Assembly: GCF_002160815.1 (NCBI RefSeq)
Contig: NZ_NFLH01000008.1
Coordinates: 1-64,000, forward strand
DNA from: Massilimicrobiota sp. An134
GTDB lineage: Bacteria > Bacillota_I > Bacilli_A > Erysipelotrichales > Coprobacillaceae
DNA length: 64,000 bases
Reading direction: 5' to 3'
Made by a program: the position numbers and the translations under genes. Each line of letters opens with the position of its first letter. Position 1 is the first letter of the stretch. Positions 19,422 through 28,871 of this stretch are shown here, in pieces. A model generated the notes under the pieces. It was not told the DNA's origin. It did no database searches and was given only the letters and a program-made list of their open reading frames with translations.

Positions 19422-20758
19422 TATAAAATTCCTTTATTCTGTAATTCTTGTCTTAATAAATCTGCCTGTTCAAAATTCTTTGCACTTTTTTCTTTTTGCC
19501 ATTGCTGATATAAAGCAATTTCACTATCACTTAACTGTTTTGGATTATAAACAAATCCCATTGTATCTAACATACAAAGCAACGTCTGATAATTCTTTGA
19601 TATTTCTAAATCATCTTTTTCTTTGACTCTCATCAATTGATTCAAAACTTTCACTTGTCCTAAAATTTGTGACAATGCTAATGAAGTATTCAAATCATCA
19701 CTCAATGCTTCCACCATTTGATCCACAATATTTTTATAATAATCTTTATGATCAATATGTTGAATCTGTAAATATAAAGACACTTGTTTAATAATATTTT
19801 CTACTTTTTCAACTTCTTTTTTCACATTATTCAAAACTTCATCTGTAAAATTCAATGGATTACGATAATGTGTAGAAAGCATGAGCCATTTATAAACATT
19901 GCAGCCAAGCTGTTCTAATAAATCTTTAGCCCATAAAACATTTCCTAAAGATTTTGACATTTTCTGATTATTAATGTTAATCATCTGATTATGCATCCAG
20001 ATATGTGCAATCGGATGATGATGACATGCCATAGACTGTGCAATTTCATTTTCATGATGTGGGAATTTTAAATCCTGTCCACCACCATGAATATCAATGC
20101 GTCCATTTTCAAAGATATCATTAATCATAACAACACATTCTGTATGCCATCCTGGTCTTCCTTTAGACCATGGACTATCAAATTGAATTCCTTCATCTGT
20201 TTTTTTCCATAATGCAAAATCTGTTGAGCTTTCTTTTTTATCATTATCATCCACACGTTCACTTGCTCCAGCAATCAAATCTTCAATTTTAATCCCTGAT
20301 AACATCCCATATTCATGAATTTTTGTAACTCTAAAATAAACGTCACCATCAACTTCATATGCATATCCCTGTTCAACAAGACCAGCAATAAAATCAATAA
20401 TAGGCTGCATCGTTTCAGTTACACGTGGAGCATAAGTTGGAAACAACAAATTTAAACCTCTACGAACATCTTCATAGGCTTTAATATATTTATCTGTTAA
20501 TTCTTTTTCACTGACACCTTCTTCTTTAGCAGCTTTTATGATTTTATCATCTACATCCGTAAAATTAGAAACAAATGTCACCTTATAACCTAAATATTCA
20601 AAAGTTCTTCTCAATATGTCAAACACAATCATTGGACGTGTATTACCAATATGCACATAATTGTAAACCGTTGGTCCACAAACATAAATACTGACTTCTC
20701 CCTTTTTAATTGGAACAAACTCTTCCTTTTGATTTGTGAGTGAATTAAACAGCTTCAT
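19421..20758 (-). CDS. cysS: Cysteinyl-tRNA synthetase
   Basis: A class I aminoacyl-tRNA synthetase, 445 residues. Cys27 begins the zinc/cysteine site, the H-I-G-N signature is at residues 36-39, and K-M-S-K-S lies near residue 265, within N-Q-K-M-S-K-S-L-G-N. The anticodon-binding DALR-type domain forms the C-terminus, slightly shorter than in E. coli. No T-box element is visible upstream. First gene of the block running through nusG. Confidence 0.98.
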   Translation of the reverse strand: MKLFNSLTNQKEEFVPIKKGEVSIYVCGPTVYNYVHIGNTRPMIVFDILRRTFEYLGYKVTFVSNFTDVDDKIIKAAKEEGVSEKELTDKYIKAYEDVRRGLNLLFPTYAPRVTETMQPIIDFIAGLVEQGYAYEVDGDVYFRVTKIHEYGMLSGIKIEDLIAGASERVDDNDKKESSTDFALWKKTDEGIQFDSPWSKGRPGWHTECVVMINDIFENGRIDIHGGGQDLKFPHHENEIAQSMACHHHPIAHIWMHNQMININNQKMSKSLGNVLWAKDLLEQLGCNVYKWLMLSTHYRNPLNFTDEVLNNVKKEVEKVENIIKQVSLYLQIQHIDHKDYYKNIVDQMVEALSDDLNTSLALSQILGQVKVLNQLMRVKEKDDLEISKNYQTLLCMLDTMGFVYNPKQLSDSEIALYQQWQKEKSAKNFEQADLLRQELQNKGIL

Positions 20759-20776
20759 TCCCTTTCCTCCTTAAAT

Positions 20777-20828
20777 AAAAAAGCATATGATAAAGATTTC
20801 ACTTCTATTAACCTTATCAAATGCTTTA
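20777..20828 (-). terminator. Terminator between the lipoprotein gene and cysS
   Basis: AAAGCATTTGATAAGG pairs imperfectly with CTTTATCATATGCTTT and is followed by TTTATTT on the minus strand. It could end the lipoprotein transcript or attenuate cysS. Confidence 0.65.
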
Positions 20829-20879
20829 TTAACTCTTTATCTATCAATACTATAACAAATTCATATGAGTTAATCAAGA

Positions 20880-21395
20880 TTAATGATGAACTGTCAAAGA
20901 TTCTAAATACTGTAAAGCCACACCACTTTGTTCATCATATACATTTTCTGGAGCTTGATAACTATAAATATAACTTGCTTCCTCAGTAAAATATACCATT
21001 TGTACAAATTTCATACCCGAAGCCTGATAAGTCCCTGTAAACCGATAACACTCGATACCACTTGGAATAACTTCCTTATAATAATAAACATCAATGGCAC
21101 CTTCTTCTTCCAATTGTCCTCCATATAATTGAGGCAATTCATTTAAAACATTATCCGTATCATCAATGATTGTTGCGTAAATATACATTTCATCATTTTT
21201 TGTAAATCGAACATCTTTTTGATTTTCATTGTTCACATTTAATTGAAAATCTTTAGGGTAATAGAAGGAAACCTGATCAGCGACTTCATAAAGAGTTCCA
21301 TCTCTTTCTAAAGATATATCTGTTTTCTCTTTTTCACATGCAAAAAGAGTCACAACCAATAATAAAACCGCCAAAATTTTGATTGAGATCTTCAT
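20880..21395 (-). CDS. Putative lipoprotein of unknown function
   Basis: A 171-residue protein with a lipoprotein signal: Lys-containing start, hydrophobic stretch of about 15 residues and lipobox L-F-A-C with the modified Cys at residue 20. The mature part is acidic, beta-rich in appearance, and ends with a helix. No family recognised. It stands alone between glgA and cysS, with an AGGAGG-like site before the ATG. Membrane-anchored on the outer face by inference. Confidence 0.7.
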   Translation of the reverse strand: MKISIKILAVLLLVVTLFACEKEKTDISLERDGTLYEVADQVSFYYPKDFQLNVNNENQKDVRFTKNDEMYIYATIIDDTDNVLNELPQLYGGQLEEEGAIDVYYYKEVIPSGIECYRFTGTYQASGMKFVQMVYFTEEASYIYSYQAPENVYDEQSGVALQYLESLTVHH

Positions 21396-21466
21396 TTTCC
21401 TCCCTCCTTATGGAAACATTGTACTAAACTCAACTCTGAAAATCAAATAAAATTTCTTTATCAAAC

Positions 21467-21494
21467 AAAAGAGATAGGTTTCCCTATCCCCTTT
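21467..21494 (-). terminator. Terminator of the glgC-glgD-glgA operon
   Basis: AAAGGGGATAGG / CCTATCTCTTT hairpin with GAAA loop and a following T-rich stretch on the minus strand, directly after glgA. Confidence 0.8.
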
Positions 21495-21495
21495 A

Positions 21496-22923
21496 TTAAT
21501 CTAACAATGAATTAAAAACTTTCAAATAGGCATCAGCACTTTTATCCCAATCAAGTTTCGCTTCCATTGCACGATGAACCAATCCTTGCCATTTTTCTTT
21601 ATCCTGATAAACCTTTAATGCATAGTCAATAATGTCCATCATTTCATGTGCATTATAATTTTTAAAGCTGAATCCATCACCTGTATTTTCATACTCATTA
21701 TATGGTTCCACGCTATCCTTTAATCCACCTGTTTCTCTGACAATTGGTATTGTTCCATAACGAAGTGACATCATTTGTGATAAACCACAAGGTTCAAATA
21801 ATGATGGCATCAAGAACATATCACAACCAGCATAGATACGACAAGATAAACCAAAGTCATATTTAAGATTTAATGATAACTTTTGATTATGATAAGCTGC
21901 TATTCCTTTAAGTGGTTCTTCATATTTTTGATCACCAGCACCTAAAATCACAACTTGAACATCACGTTTCATCAATTCTTCCATACGATTAATAATTAAA
22001 TCTAATCCCTTTTGCCAAGTCAATCTTGTGACAATACCAATTAATGGGACATCTTTATTTTCTGGCAATCCACATTCTTTTTGTAAAGCTAATTTATTAA
22101 TAACTTTCTTTTCATCAACATTTGTAATGTCAAAATGTTCTACAATTTCAGGATCTGTGGCAGGATTGATTGTTTCATAATCAATACCATTTAAAATACC
22201 ATACAAATCATGACGACGCATTTGTAAGATATTCTGTAATCCTTCACCAAAGCTATCTGTTAATATTTCTTTAGCATAAGTTGGTGATACAGTCGTAATA
22301 ATATCACTATAATAAATAGCTGCTTTCATCATATTGAAACATCCATCATTACGGCAGTTACCATTATAATAGAGATAATTATCTAATCCAAAATGATCAC
22401 TTAACAATGCAGGATCACATTTTCCCTGATATGCAATATTATGGATTGTGAAAACAATTTTAATACCTTGATAATATTCATAATATGCATATCTTTCTTT
22501 ATATAATGTGGCAATCATAGCCGTTTGCCAATCATGTAAATGTAAGATGTCTGGTTTAATATCAATGTGTGATAACAATTCTAAAACTGCAAAGTCAAAA
22601 AATGCAAATCTTTCATTATCATCATCATAACCATATAAACCAGGTCTTCTAAAGTATTGTTCATTATCAATGAAATAATAAGTGACACCATCATATTCAG
22701 CTTTAAAAACACCACAATAGCATTTTCTCCAACCAACCCAGATATCATAGTTTGTCACATATTCAATTGTATCTGCCAATTTCATATCCTGATATTTAGG
22801 CAAAACAACAATACATTCATGTCCTTTTTGAACAAGTGCTTTTGGAAGTGATCCTAAAACATCTGCTAAACCACCTGATTTAATATAGGGATTCGCTTCA
22901 CTTGTTGCAAATACGATTTTCAT
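21496..22923 (-). CDS. glgA: Glycogen synthase (ADP-glucose)
   Basis: A GT5 glycosyltransferase of 475 residues that extends alpha-1,4-glucan from ADP-glucose. The N-terminal K-S-G-G-L motif (residues 15-19) binds ADP-glucose and the C-terminal domain has the E-P-C-G-L-S-Q motif containing the conserved Glu. Its ATG overlaps the glgD stop by one base (TAATG), so it is translated as part of glgC-glgD-glgA. No branching enzyme or phosphorylase gene is in the window. Confidence 0.97.
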   Translation of the reverse strand: MKIVFATSEANPYIKSGGLADVLGSLPKALVQKGHECIVVLPKYQDMKLADTIEYVTNYDIWVGWRKCYCGVFKAEYDGVTYYFIDNEQYFRRPGLYGYDDDNERFAFFDFAVLELLSHIDIKPDILHLHDWQTAMIATLYKERYAYYEYYQGIKIVFTIHNIAYQGKCDPALLSDHFGLDNYLYYNGNCRNDGCFNMMKAAIYYSDIITTVSPTYAKEILTDSFGEGLQNILQMRRHDLYGILNGIDYETINPATDPEIVEHFDITNVDEKKVINKLALQKECGLPENKDVPLIGIVTRLTWQKGLDLIINRMEELMKRDVQVVILGAGDQKYEEPLKGIAAYHNQKLSLNLKYDFGLSCRIYAGCDMFLMPSLFEPCGLSQMMSLRYGTIPIVRETGGLKDSVEPYNEYENTGDGFSFKNYNAHEMMDIIDYALKVYQDKEKWQGLVHRAMEAKLDWDKSADAYLKVFNSLLD

Positions 22924-24029
22924 TATACAACATCCCCTTCTTTAACATAAAGTGGTTCTCCTTCACCAATAAGCTCTGTTTTCTTTTCTACACGAGCATC
23001 TTTATCAATAACTACATTTTCCAAATGAGCTCCTGCGCAAACTTTAGAACCATTTAATATAATACAATTTTTCACAACGGCATTTTTACCAATTGTAACA
23101 TTTCGTGATAAAATACATCCATCAACTTCACCGTCAATGATAGCCCCATTAGCCACAAATGATTTTTTAACAATGGCATTCTTTAAATATTTTGTAGGTG
23201 GTGTATCATTTGTATTGGTAAAGATTGGCCAAGTACTCTTAAAGACTTGTGTTGAAACATCCATATCCAAGAATTCCATGCTCACTTTATAATAAGCTTC
23301 ATAAGAATCAATGCATCTTGCAAATCCTTTATATTCATAAGCCATGATTTTTCTTTCATCACATAAGTAAGCAAGTGTATCTCTTAAATTAAAGAATGAA
23401 CTAATCTTTTGAGCATAGCTAATTAATTTTAATAATGTCTTTTTATTAATAACATATGTTTCTAAAGAAATATTTCTCTCTTTTCTATTTCCTTTATTAT
23501 TCTTGATTTCCATAACTTGTTTACCTTTTAAACGTAAGAAATCAGAACCAACAAATGTTTCATCAGCATTATCGATTTTTTGATAAACCATTGTAATTTC
23601 AGCACCAGATTTTGCATGTGCATCAACAACATCAGCATAATTCATTGTTGTAATAATATGAGCTGGTGCAATCACAACATAATCTGCTTTTGATTTTTCA
23701 AGAAAAGCAATATTTTCCACAATATTATTAATATCATGATTATACATTGAACTATTTGCATATTTTTCATTATATAAAAGTGAAACTCCTCCAGATTTAG
23801 AGTTAAAATTCCAAGAGTTTCCATTTCCTAAATGTTTAAACAATGATCTTGGTTTTTCTTTAATAAGAATACCCACTGTATCCACATTAGAATTTGACAT
23901 ATTTGATAAAACAAAATCAATAATTCCATAACGACCTAAAAAGCTTACTGAAGCTACTGGCCTTTTTTCTGTTAAACCTTTATATGAAACATCAGAGTGT
24001 AAATTTATATATCCAACTACTTTTGCCAT
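22923..24029 (-). CDS. glgD: GlgD, regulatory-type ADP-glucose pyrophosphorylase subunit
   Basis: A 368-residue paralogue of GlgC with the nucleotidyltransferase fold followed by a left-handed beta-helix of hexapeptide repeats (residues about 285-355). The N-terminal pyrophosphorylase loop (G-G-x-G-T-R-L in GlgC) is degenerate here, as expected for GlgD, which in Bacillus and Clostridium forms hetero-oligomers with GlgC and modulates its activity. It lies 18 bases after glgC and overlaps glgA. Confidence 0.93.
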   Translation of the reverse strand: MAKVVGYINLHSDVSYKGLTEKRPVASVSFLGRYGIIDFVLSNMSNSNVDTVGILIKEKPRSLFKHLGNGNSWNFNSKSGGVSLLYNEKYANSSMYNHDINNIVENIAFLEKSKADYVVIAPAHIITTMNYADVVDAHAKSGAEITMVYQKIDNADETFVGSDFLRLKGKQVMEIKNNKGNRKERNISLETYVINKKTLLKLISYAQKISSFFNLRDTLAYLCDERKIMAYEYKGFARCIDSYEAYYKVSMEFLDMDVSTQVFKSTWPIFTNTNDTPPTKYLKNAIVKKSFVANGAIIDGEVDGCILSRNVTIGKNAVVKNCIILNGSKVCAGAHLENVVIDKDARVEKKTELIGEGEPLYVKEGDVV

Positions 24030-24047
24030 CTCGTTAACCCCCTCTTA

Positions 24048-25172
24048 TTATGCATTGTCACTGACAAGTTCCACTTCTTTAGCTTCTTTATTGATGACGT
24101 CAGTTGATTTAATGACAACACCTTCATCAACAATAGCTTTGTAGATTTCTGCACCCTCTTCTACCAATACACCTGGCATTAAGACAGAATCAACAACCTT
24201 TGCACCTTCACCGATATATACATTGTTGAATAAGACAGAACCTTCTACATCACCATTAACGATACAACCTTGAGTAACAAGTGAATGCTTAATTGATGCT
24301 TCTTCACCAATAATTTGAGGTTTACTCAATGTATCTTCAGTATAGATTTTCCAATCCTTTTTCACATTATAAAGATCTAACTCTTTATCATCTAACAAGT
24401 CCATATTGGCTTGCCATAAACTTTCCACAGTTCCAACATCTTTCCAATAACCAGAGAATTCATAAGCATATAATTTTTTCTTATCTTCTAACATCATTGG
24501 AATGATATTCATACCAAAATCATGTTTACTATTGTCATCTTTTGCATCTTCAATCAAATATTTTCTTAATTCTTTATAAGTAAAGATATAAATACCCATA
24601 GATGCCAAAGTTGATTTTGGTTTTTCAGGTTTTTCTTCAAATTCATAAATTGAACCATCTTTATTTGTATTCATAATACCAAAACGACTTGCTTCTTTTA
24701 AAGAAACATTTAAAACAGCCACTGTTAAATCAGCACCTTTTTCTTTATGTGCTGCCAACATTTCAGCATAATCCATCTTATAAATATGGTCTCCTGATAA
24801 AATCAAAACATATTCAGGATCATATTGATCTAAGAAACTGATATTCTGATAAATGGCATCAGCTGTTCCTGCATACCATGTTGCTCCAACTCCACCTCTT
24901 TCACGAGCTGGCAAGATAGCAGCTAATGAGTTATTTCCATCAAGTCCCCACTTAGTTCCAGCACCTACATATGTTCCAAGCAAGACTGATTCGTATTGTG
25001 TCAAAACTCCAACAACATCAATTCCAGAGTTCGCACAATTACTTAAAGGAAAGTCTATAATTCTATACTTTCCTCCAAAATGTACAGCAGGTTTCGCTAC
25101 TTTTGCAGTTAATGCTTCAAGACGTGTTCCACGTCCTCCAGCTAAAATCATCGCAACAATTTCTTTTCCCAT
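24048..25172 (-). CDS. glgC: Glucose-1-phosphate adenylyltransferase
   Basis: Makes ADP-glucose for glycogen, 374 residues. The catalytic loop G-G-R-G-T-R-L is at 12-18, the F-E-E-K-P motif near residue 160 binds glucose-1-phosphate, and the C-terminus is a hexapeptide beta-helix. First gene of glgC-glgD-glgA, with GAGGAGG upstream. A catabolite-response-like sequence lies in its leader at 25198-25211. Confidence 0.97.
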   Translation of the reverse strand: MGKEIVAMILAGGRGTRLEALTAKVAKPAVHFGGKYRIIDFPLSNCANSGIDVVGVLTQYESVLLGTYVGAGTKWGLDGNNSLAAILPARERGGVGATWYAGTADAIYQNISFLDQYDPEYVLILSGDHIYKMDYAEMLAAHKEKGADLTVAVLNVSLKEASRFGIMNTNKDGSIYEFEEKPEKPKSTLASMGIYIFTYKELRKYLIEDAKDDNSKHDFGMNIIPMMLEDKKKLYAYEFSGYWKDVGTVESLWQANMDLLDDKELDLYNVKKDWKIYTEDTLSKPQIIGEEASIKHSLVTQGCIVNGDVEGSVLFNNVYIGEGAKVVDSVLMPGVLVEEGAEIYKAIVDEGVVIKSTDVINKEAKEVELVSDNA

Positions 25173-25197
25173 AATTTTTCCTCCTCAATTGTGATTG

Positions 25198-25211
25198 TGA
25201 AAGTGCTTACC
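25198..25211. promoter_or_regulatory. CRE-like sequence in the glgC leader
   Basis: TGAAAGTGCTTACC matches 12 of 14 positions of the CcpA operator consensus TGWAARCGYTWNCW; the misses are T for the first base of the central CG and the last base. It lies 26 bases upstream of the glgC ATG. Glycogen synthesis under carbon catabolite control would be plausible; the core mismatch keeps confidence low. Confidence 0.35.
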
Positions 25212-25350
25212 TATACCTCTATTTTATCACAATCTTTTTTAAAAAAATACTATTTCATGTCAATTTTAATTAAAAATTTTTATCAAATTTTTATCAATTT
25301 CATTCTGTTTTTAAATAATATTGAACTCATCAATATTTTTTTATTTTTAG

Positions 25351-25377
25351 CAACTTTTCTAAATTTTTTCATATAGT
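25351..25377 (+). promoter_or_regulatory. Possible sporulation-sigma promoter of cwlJ-gerQ
   Basis: CATATAGT (25370-25377) resembles the CATAnnnT -10 box of sigma-E/sigma-K promoters, with GCAAC about 15 bases upstream. No sigma-A-type box is seen at suitable spacing. The short leader would start near 25385, just ahead of the ribosome site. Confidence 0.3.
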
Positions 25378-25394
25378 GAATAGAGGTGATTAGA

Positions 25395-25817
25395 ATGTCT
25401 CCTAGAATCTTATACAACGATTCTGATGTTGATTTACTGGCACGCATTATGAAAGCTGAAGCATTAGGCGAAGGTGAAGAAGGTATGTTGATGGTCGGTA
25501 ATGTTGTCGTAAATCGTGTCGTAGCTAACTGCGATGTTTTTAAAGATACACGCACAATTTCTGAAGTTGTTTATCAAAAAAATGCTTTTTCTGGGGTCGG
25601 ACAACCATTATTCAATCAACCTGTTAACGCCAAAGAAAAAGAACTGGCTTTACGCAATATTGATGGTTATCGTATTGAACCAGCTACAAATGCCTTATGG
25701 TTTAAAAATCCTGGCAGCAATGTCTCATGCCCCCAACAATTTTATGGCGAACTCAGCGGACGTTACAAAAATCACTGTTTCTATGCACCTGGTGCTAAAT
25801 TAAATTGCGACTTATAG
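25395..25817 (+). CDS. cwlJ: Spore cortex-lytic enzyme CwlJ-like cell wall hydrolase
   Basis: A 140-residue Hydrolase_2 (SleB/CwlJ) domain protein. The conserved start L-L-A-R-I-M-K-A-E-A-x-G-E with the likely catalytic Glu, followed by G-x-V-V-V-N-R-V, identifies the domain. There is no signal peptide, as in CwlJ and unlike SleB, which is exported. The next gene is gerQ, and CwlJ needs GerQ for placement in the spore coat in Bacillus, so the pairing strongly supports CwlJ. ATG at 25395 follows GAGGTG; a GTG at 25386 is less likely. It hydrolyses cortex peptidoglycan during germination. Confidence 0.88.
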   Translation: MSPRILYNDSDVDLLARIMKAEALGEGEEGMLMVGNVVVNRVVANCDVFKDTRTISEVVYQKNAFSGVGQPLFNQPVNAKEKELALRNIDGYRIEPATNALWFKNPGSNVSCPQQFYGELSGRYKNHCFYAPGAKLNCDL

Positions 25818-25825
25818 GAGGATAT

Positions 25826-26128
25826 ATGGATACAAACAATCAAACAATCGTTCCCGGATCTCAAACTTCATCTCTACCAACTCCCATTTCTGAACAGACT
25901 TATTTAGAAAATATTTTACGTTTAAATATCGGAAAACTTGGTACTTTTTACTTCACATATACTGGCAGTGAAGACTGGCGCGATCGTGTATACAAAGGTA
26001 TTATCGAAGAAGTAGGACGTGACCATTTTGTCGTACGTGACCCCAAAAATCAAAAATATTATATTTTTCAGTTTGTCTATTTCGTTTGGGCCGAATTTGA
26101 TGAACCTATCAATTTTAATACACGATAG
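25826..26128 (+). CDS. gerQ: Spore coat protein GerQ
   Basis: A 100-residue protein matching the GerQ family: a Q/S/P-rich N-terminus followed by the core Y-L-E-N-I-L-R-L-N-x-G-K, then G-R-D-H-x-V-x-x-D-P and the ending F-D-E-P-I. In Bacillus GerQ is cross-linked into the coat and needed to localise CwlJ. The ATG at 25826 has AGGAGG just upstream; cwlJ ends nine bases earlier, so the two are co-transcribed. The N-terminal extension is shorter than in Bacillus. Confidence 0.88.
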   Translation: MDTNNQTIVPGSQTSSLPTPISEQTYLENILRLNIGKLGTFYFTYTGSEDWRDRVYKGIIEEVGRDHFVVRDPKNQKYYIFQFVYFVWAEFDEPINFNTR

Positions 26129-26132
26129 CAAT

Positions 26133-26170
26133 TAAAAAAACCAATAAAGTTTCGTTCTTTATTGGTTTTT
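26133..26170. terminator. Bidirectional terminator between gerQ and folC
   Basis: AAAACCAATAAAG / CTTTATTGGTTTT hairpin with A tract on one side and T tract on the other, lying between convergent genes. Confidence 0.9.
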
Positions 26171-27398
26171 ATTCACTTACTTTCTTTAATTCCTGATTTT
26201 TTAATTCAATCAGATATTTTCTCACTTTCGAGATAAAATGCAATGACCCCGTTACCACAATATGCTGTTTTTTTATATAAGCTGTCTGCATAGCCTCAAT
26301 ATAACTTTTAACAATTGTTAATTGAGGACGTGGTTCTATGGTCGATAAATCAATAGCTCTTTCATCCTGAAACGTTGTCACATAGACAGGATAACCTGCT
26401 TTTAACATTTCATCAATCATCTCATCAACATCACGATCATTCAAACAAGAAAAGATAATCGCTACATCCTTTTCTTTTTTGACTCTTAATGTCTGCAACA
26501 AAGCTTGGATTCCAGGCATATTATGTGCTCCATCAATATCAACCTGTACATCATGATAAGATAATGTTTCATAACGCCCTTTCCATGAAGCCTGTTCAAT
26601 CGCTGGTTGTGTAACAACAGGATCAAACTTAATAAGTTTTGAAGCAATAGTTAAAGCAAGTCTGGCATTTGTCACCTGATAGATTCCTTGATTTTCCAAG
26701 GTAAATGCCATATCACGATATCTAAAATGAAATGGATAACGTGACACCTGATATTCTGGAACGACATACATCACTGCTCCCATAGCATCACATTGTTCTT
26801 GAAATCTTGCTAGAATTGTTCCCTTTGTTTCACTGGTAATAAACATCTGATTCGGTTTTATGATACCCATTTTTTCATTAATAATATCATAAATATCCCC
26901 TAATTGTTTTTGATGATCAAGCCCTATATTCGTAATAGCACTGACAATAGGATCAATGACATTCGTTTTATCATTCAAACCACCAATACCCGTTTCAATG
27001 ATACGATAATCCAAATCCAAAGATTGAAAATAAGCCAACATGATTAAGACATCAATTTCAAACATAGATAACTGATCTTCTTCAATGATGCGATAATATT
27101 GATTCACGTATTTCAATAAATCTTCATCACTTATAGGAACATCATCAACACGAATACGATCATTATGACTGATCAAATAAGGTGATGTAAAAGTTCCAAC
27201 TTTATACCCATGAGCATTTAAGATACTTCTTAAATAATTCACAGTTGAACCTTTTCCATTGGTTCCAGCAATATGTATCATATTTTTTTGTTTCATTAAA
27301 ATGTGACATTTATTTAAGGTTTCTCGAAATTGATCAATTGTTCTTTTACTTCTTTTTGATTCTATATATGCAATGGCATCATTCACATGAGTAAACAT
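26169..27398 (-). CDS. folC: Bifunctional folylpolyglutamate/dihydrofolate synthase
   Basis: A Mur-ligase-type enzyme of about 409 residues that adds glutamate to folates. The ATP loop A-G-T-N-G-K-G-S is at residues 44-51 and the family motif G-G-L-N-D-K-T-N-V near residue 144. The ATG at 27398 shares its A with the ung TAA stop (TAATG) and has GGAGG eight bases upstream; a TTG at 27413 is inside ung and unlikely. Last gene of a five-gene run starting at 30475. Confidence 0.92.
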   Translation of the reverse strand: MFTHVNDAIAYIESKRSKRTIDQFRETLNKCHILMKQKNMIHIAGTNGKGSTVNYLRSILNAHGYKVGTFTSPYLISHNDRIRVDDVPISDEDLLKYVNQYYRIIEEDQLSMFEIDVLIMLAYFQSLDLDYRIIETGIGGLNDKTNVIDPIVSAITNIGLDHQKQLGDIYDIINEKMGIIKPNQMFITSETKGTILARFQEQCDAMGAVMYVVPEYQVSRYPFHFRYRDMAFTLENQGIYQVTNARLALTIASKLIKFDPVVTQPAIEQASWKGRYETLSYHDVQVDIDGAHNMPGIQALLQTLRVKKEKDVAIIFSCLNDRDVDEMIDEMLKAGYPVYVTTFQDERAIDLSTIEPRPQLTIVKSYIEAMQTAYIKKQHIVVTGSLHFISKVRKYLIELKNQELKKVSE

Positions 27399-28051
27399 TA
27401 ACGAATCCTCCAATCTATCGGTTCTATCCCTTGACTTATTAAAAACTGATTCGTTTTAGAAAAAGGTTTCGAACCAAAAAAACCACGATAAGCTGATAAA
27501 GGTGAAGGATGAGGGCTAGTAATGACACAGTGTTTTGTCTGATCAATCATTTTCGCTTTATCAATAGCCTGTCTTCCCCACAATATAAATACTAATGGCT
27601 TCTCTCTTTGATTCATAGCCTCAATAATATGATTGGTGAAAATTTCCCATCCTTTTTCTTTATGAGAATTAGCACGATGAGCTTGTACTGTCAAAACAGT
27701 ATTTAATAATAACACACCCTGATGTGCCCACGCAGATAAATCACCATGACGAGGAATATCAATTCCAACATCATCATGTGCTTCTTTATAAATATTAACC
27801 AGACTCGGTGGAATTTGCACACCCTTTGCGACACTAAAAGCCAAGCCATTAGCCTGATGTTCTTCATGATAAGGATCCTGCCCAATAATGACAACTTTAA
27901 TATCGTCATAATCTTTAAAATTAAAGCAATGAAAAATACGATTGCGAGGTGGATAAACCGTATGTATCTGATATTCATGATTCACAAAAGCTTCTAACTG
28001 CTGATAATAAGGCTGTTGACGTTCATGATCAATAATTGTTTTAAAATCCAT
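27398..28051 (-). CDS. ung: Uracil-DNA glycosylase
   Basis: Family 1 uracil-DNA glycosylase, 217 residues, that removes uracil from DNA. The catalytic motif G-Q-D-P-Y-H is at 57-62 (Asp59) and the DNA-intercalation motif H-P-S-P-L-S-A near 181-187. Its ATG overlaps the stop of the preceding HAD gene as TAATG, and its stop overlaps folC, so the three are translationally coupled. Confidence 0.97.
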   Translation of the reverse strand: MDFKTIIDHERQQPYYQQLEAFVNHEYQIHTVYPPRNRIFHCFNFKDYDDIKVVIIGQDPYHEEHQANGLAFSVAKGVQIPPSLVNIYKEAHDDVGIDIPRHGDLSAWAHQGVLLLNTVLTVQAHRANSHKEKGWEIFTNHIIEAMNQREKPLVFILWGRQAIDKAKMIDQTKHCVITSPHPSPLSAYRGFFGSKPFSKTNQFLISQGIEPIDWRIR

Positions 28052-28869
28052 TAAAGAATAAACCTTTCTACAATTTCAGCAATGACACCTTCATTATTGT
28101 CTGCTTTTGTGACAACATCACAAACTTTTTTCACATCTTCCACAGCATTACCAGCTGCAACTGATAAACCAGCAACTTCTAACATTGGTAAATCATTATA
28201 ATTATCCCCTACAGCAATGCATTCAGATAAATCAACACCAATGATTTGAGCTAAATGTTTTAATCCCTGTCCTTTATCCACACCAATCTTATTAAATTCC
28301 ATATAACGATTAGAAGAATAGCTTACTGCACACATTCCCTCAGTGATAGCTTTCATTTGAGGTTCCAGACTCATTAAATAAGGCACATCTGTATTTTGGA
28401 AAAGGATTTTTGAGATAGGCTCATCTTTTAGAAAATCCATTGTATTTTCAGTCATGATTTCACATTCAACCTGTTGTTCACGAATACGCTTCGCTTCAGA
28501 TTCAGATAAATTATAAACATAGACTTTATCCTTTGTATAAATATGCTGGCAGACATCTTGCTGTAAACCAAATTCAAAGATTTCTTTTGTCTTTTCAAAA
28601 GAAAGTCCTTCAAAATATAAAAGCTTATTATCTTTGTTTTCTGTTAAAGCTCCACCATTGAAAGATAAGACATATTCTTGTGGTATATCATACAATCCTA
28701 ATAATTTTAAATCACGTTGAATAGACATGAAACCACGCCCAGTTGCTGGGACAAATTTCACTCCTTTTTCTTTCGCCATTCGTATAAAATCAATATTTCT
28801 CTGACAGATCTTATGTTGATCATTCAACAATGTTTCATCCATATCACTTGCGATCACTTTATATTTCAC
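28051..28869 (-). CDS. Cof-type HAD-IIB phosphatase
   Basis: A 272-residue HAD phosphatase with motif I D-M-D-E-T-L-L (residues 9-15) and late motif G-D-N-Y-N-D-L-P-M. The D-x-D-E-T form, Glu instead of Gly, is seen in the Cof subgroup. It starts with GTG at 28869, two bases after the neighbour's stop. It is a tandem paralogue of the gene at 28872-29690, probably from local duplication. Substrate unknown. Confidence 0.82.
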   Translation of the reverse strand: MKYKVIASDMDETLLNDQHKICQRNIDFIRMAKEKGVKFVPATGRGFMSIQRDLKLLGLYDIPQEYVLSFNGGALTENKDNKLLYFEGLSFEKTKEIFEFGLQQDVCQHIYTKDKVYVYNLSESEAKRIREQQVECEIMTENTMDFLKDEPISKILFQNTDVPYLMSLEPQMKAITEGMCAVSYSSNRYMEFNKIGVDKGQGLKHLAQIIGVDLSECIAVGDNYNDLPMLEVAGLSVAAGNAVEDVKKVCDVVTKADNNEGVIAEIVERFIL

Positions 28870-28871
28870 TT

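Noticed and set aside
20759-20880. T-box leader for cysS
   Set aside because: No T-box sequence (AGGGTGGNACCGCG-like) or specifier stem is visible; only a terminator-like hairpin is present, and a gene ends just upstream.
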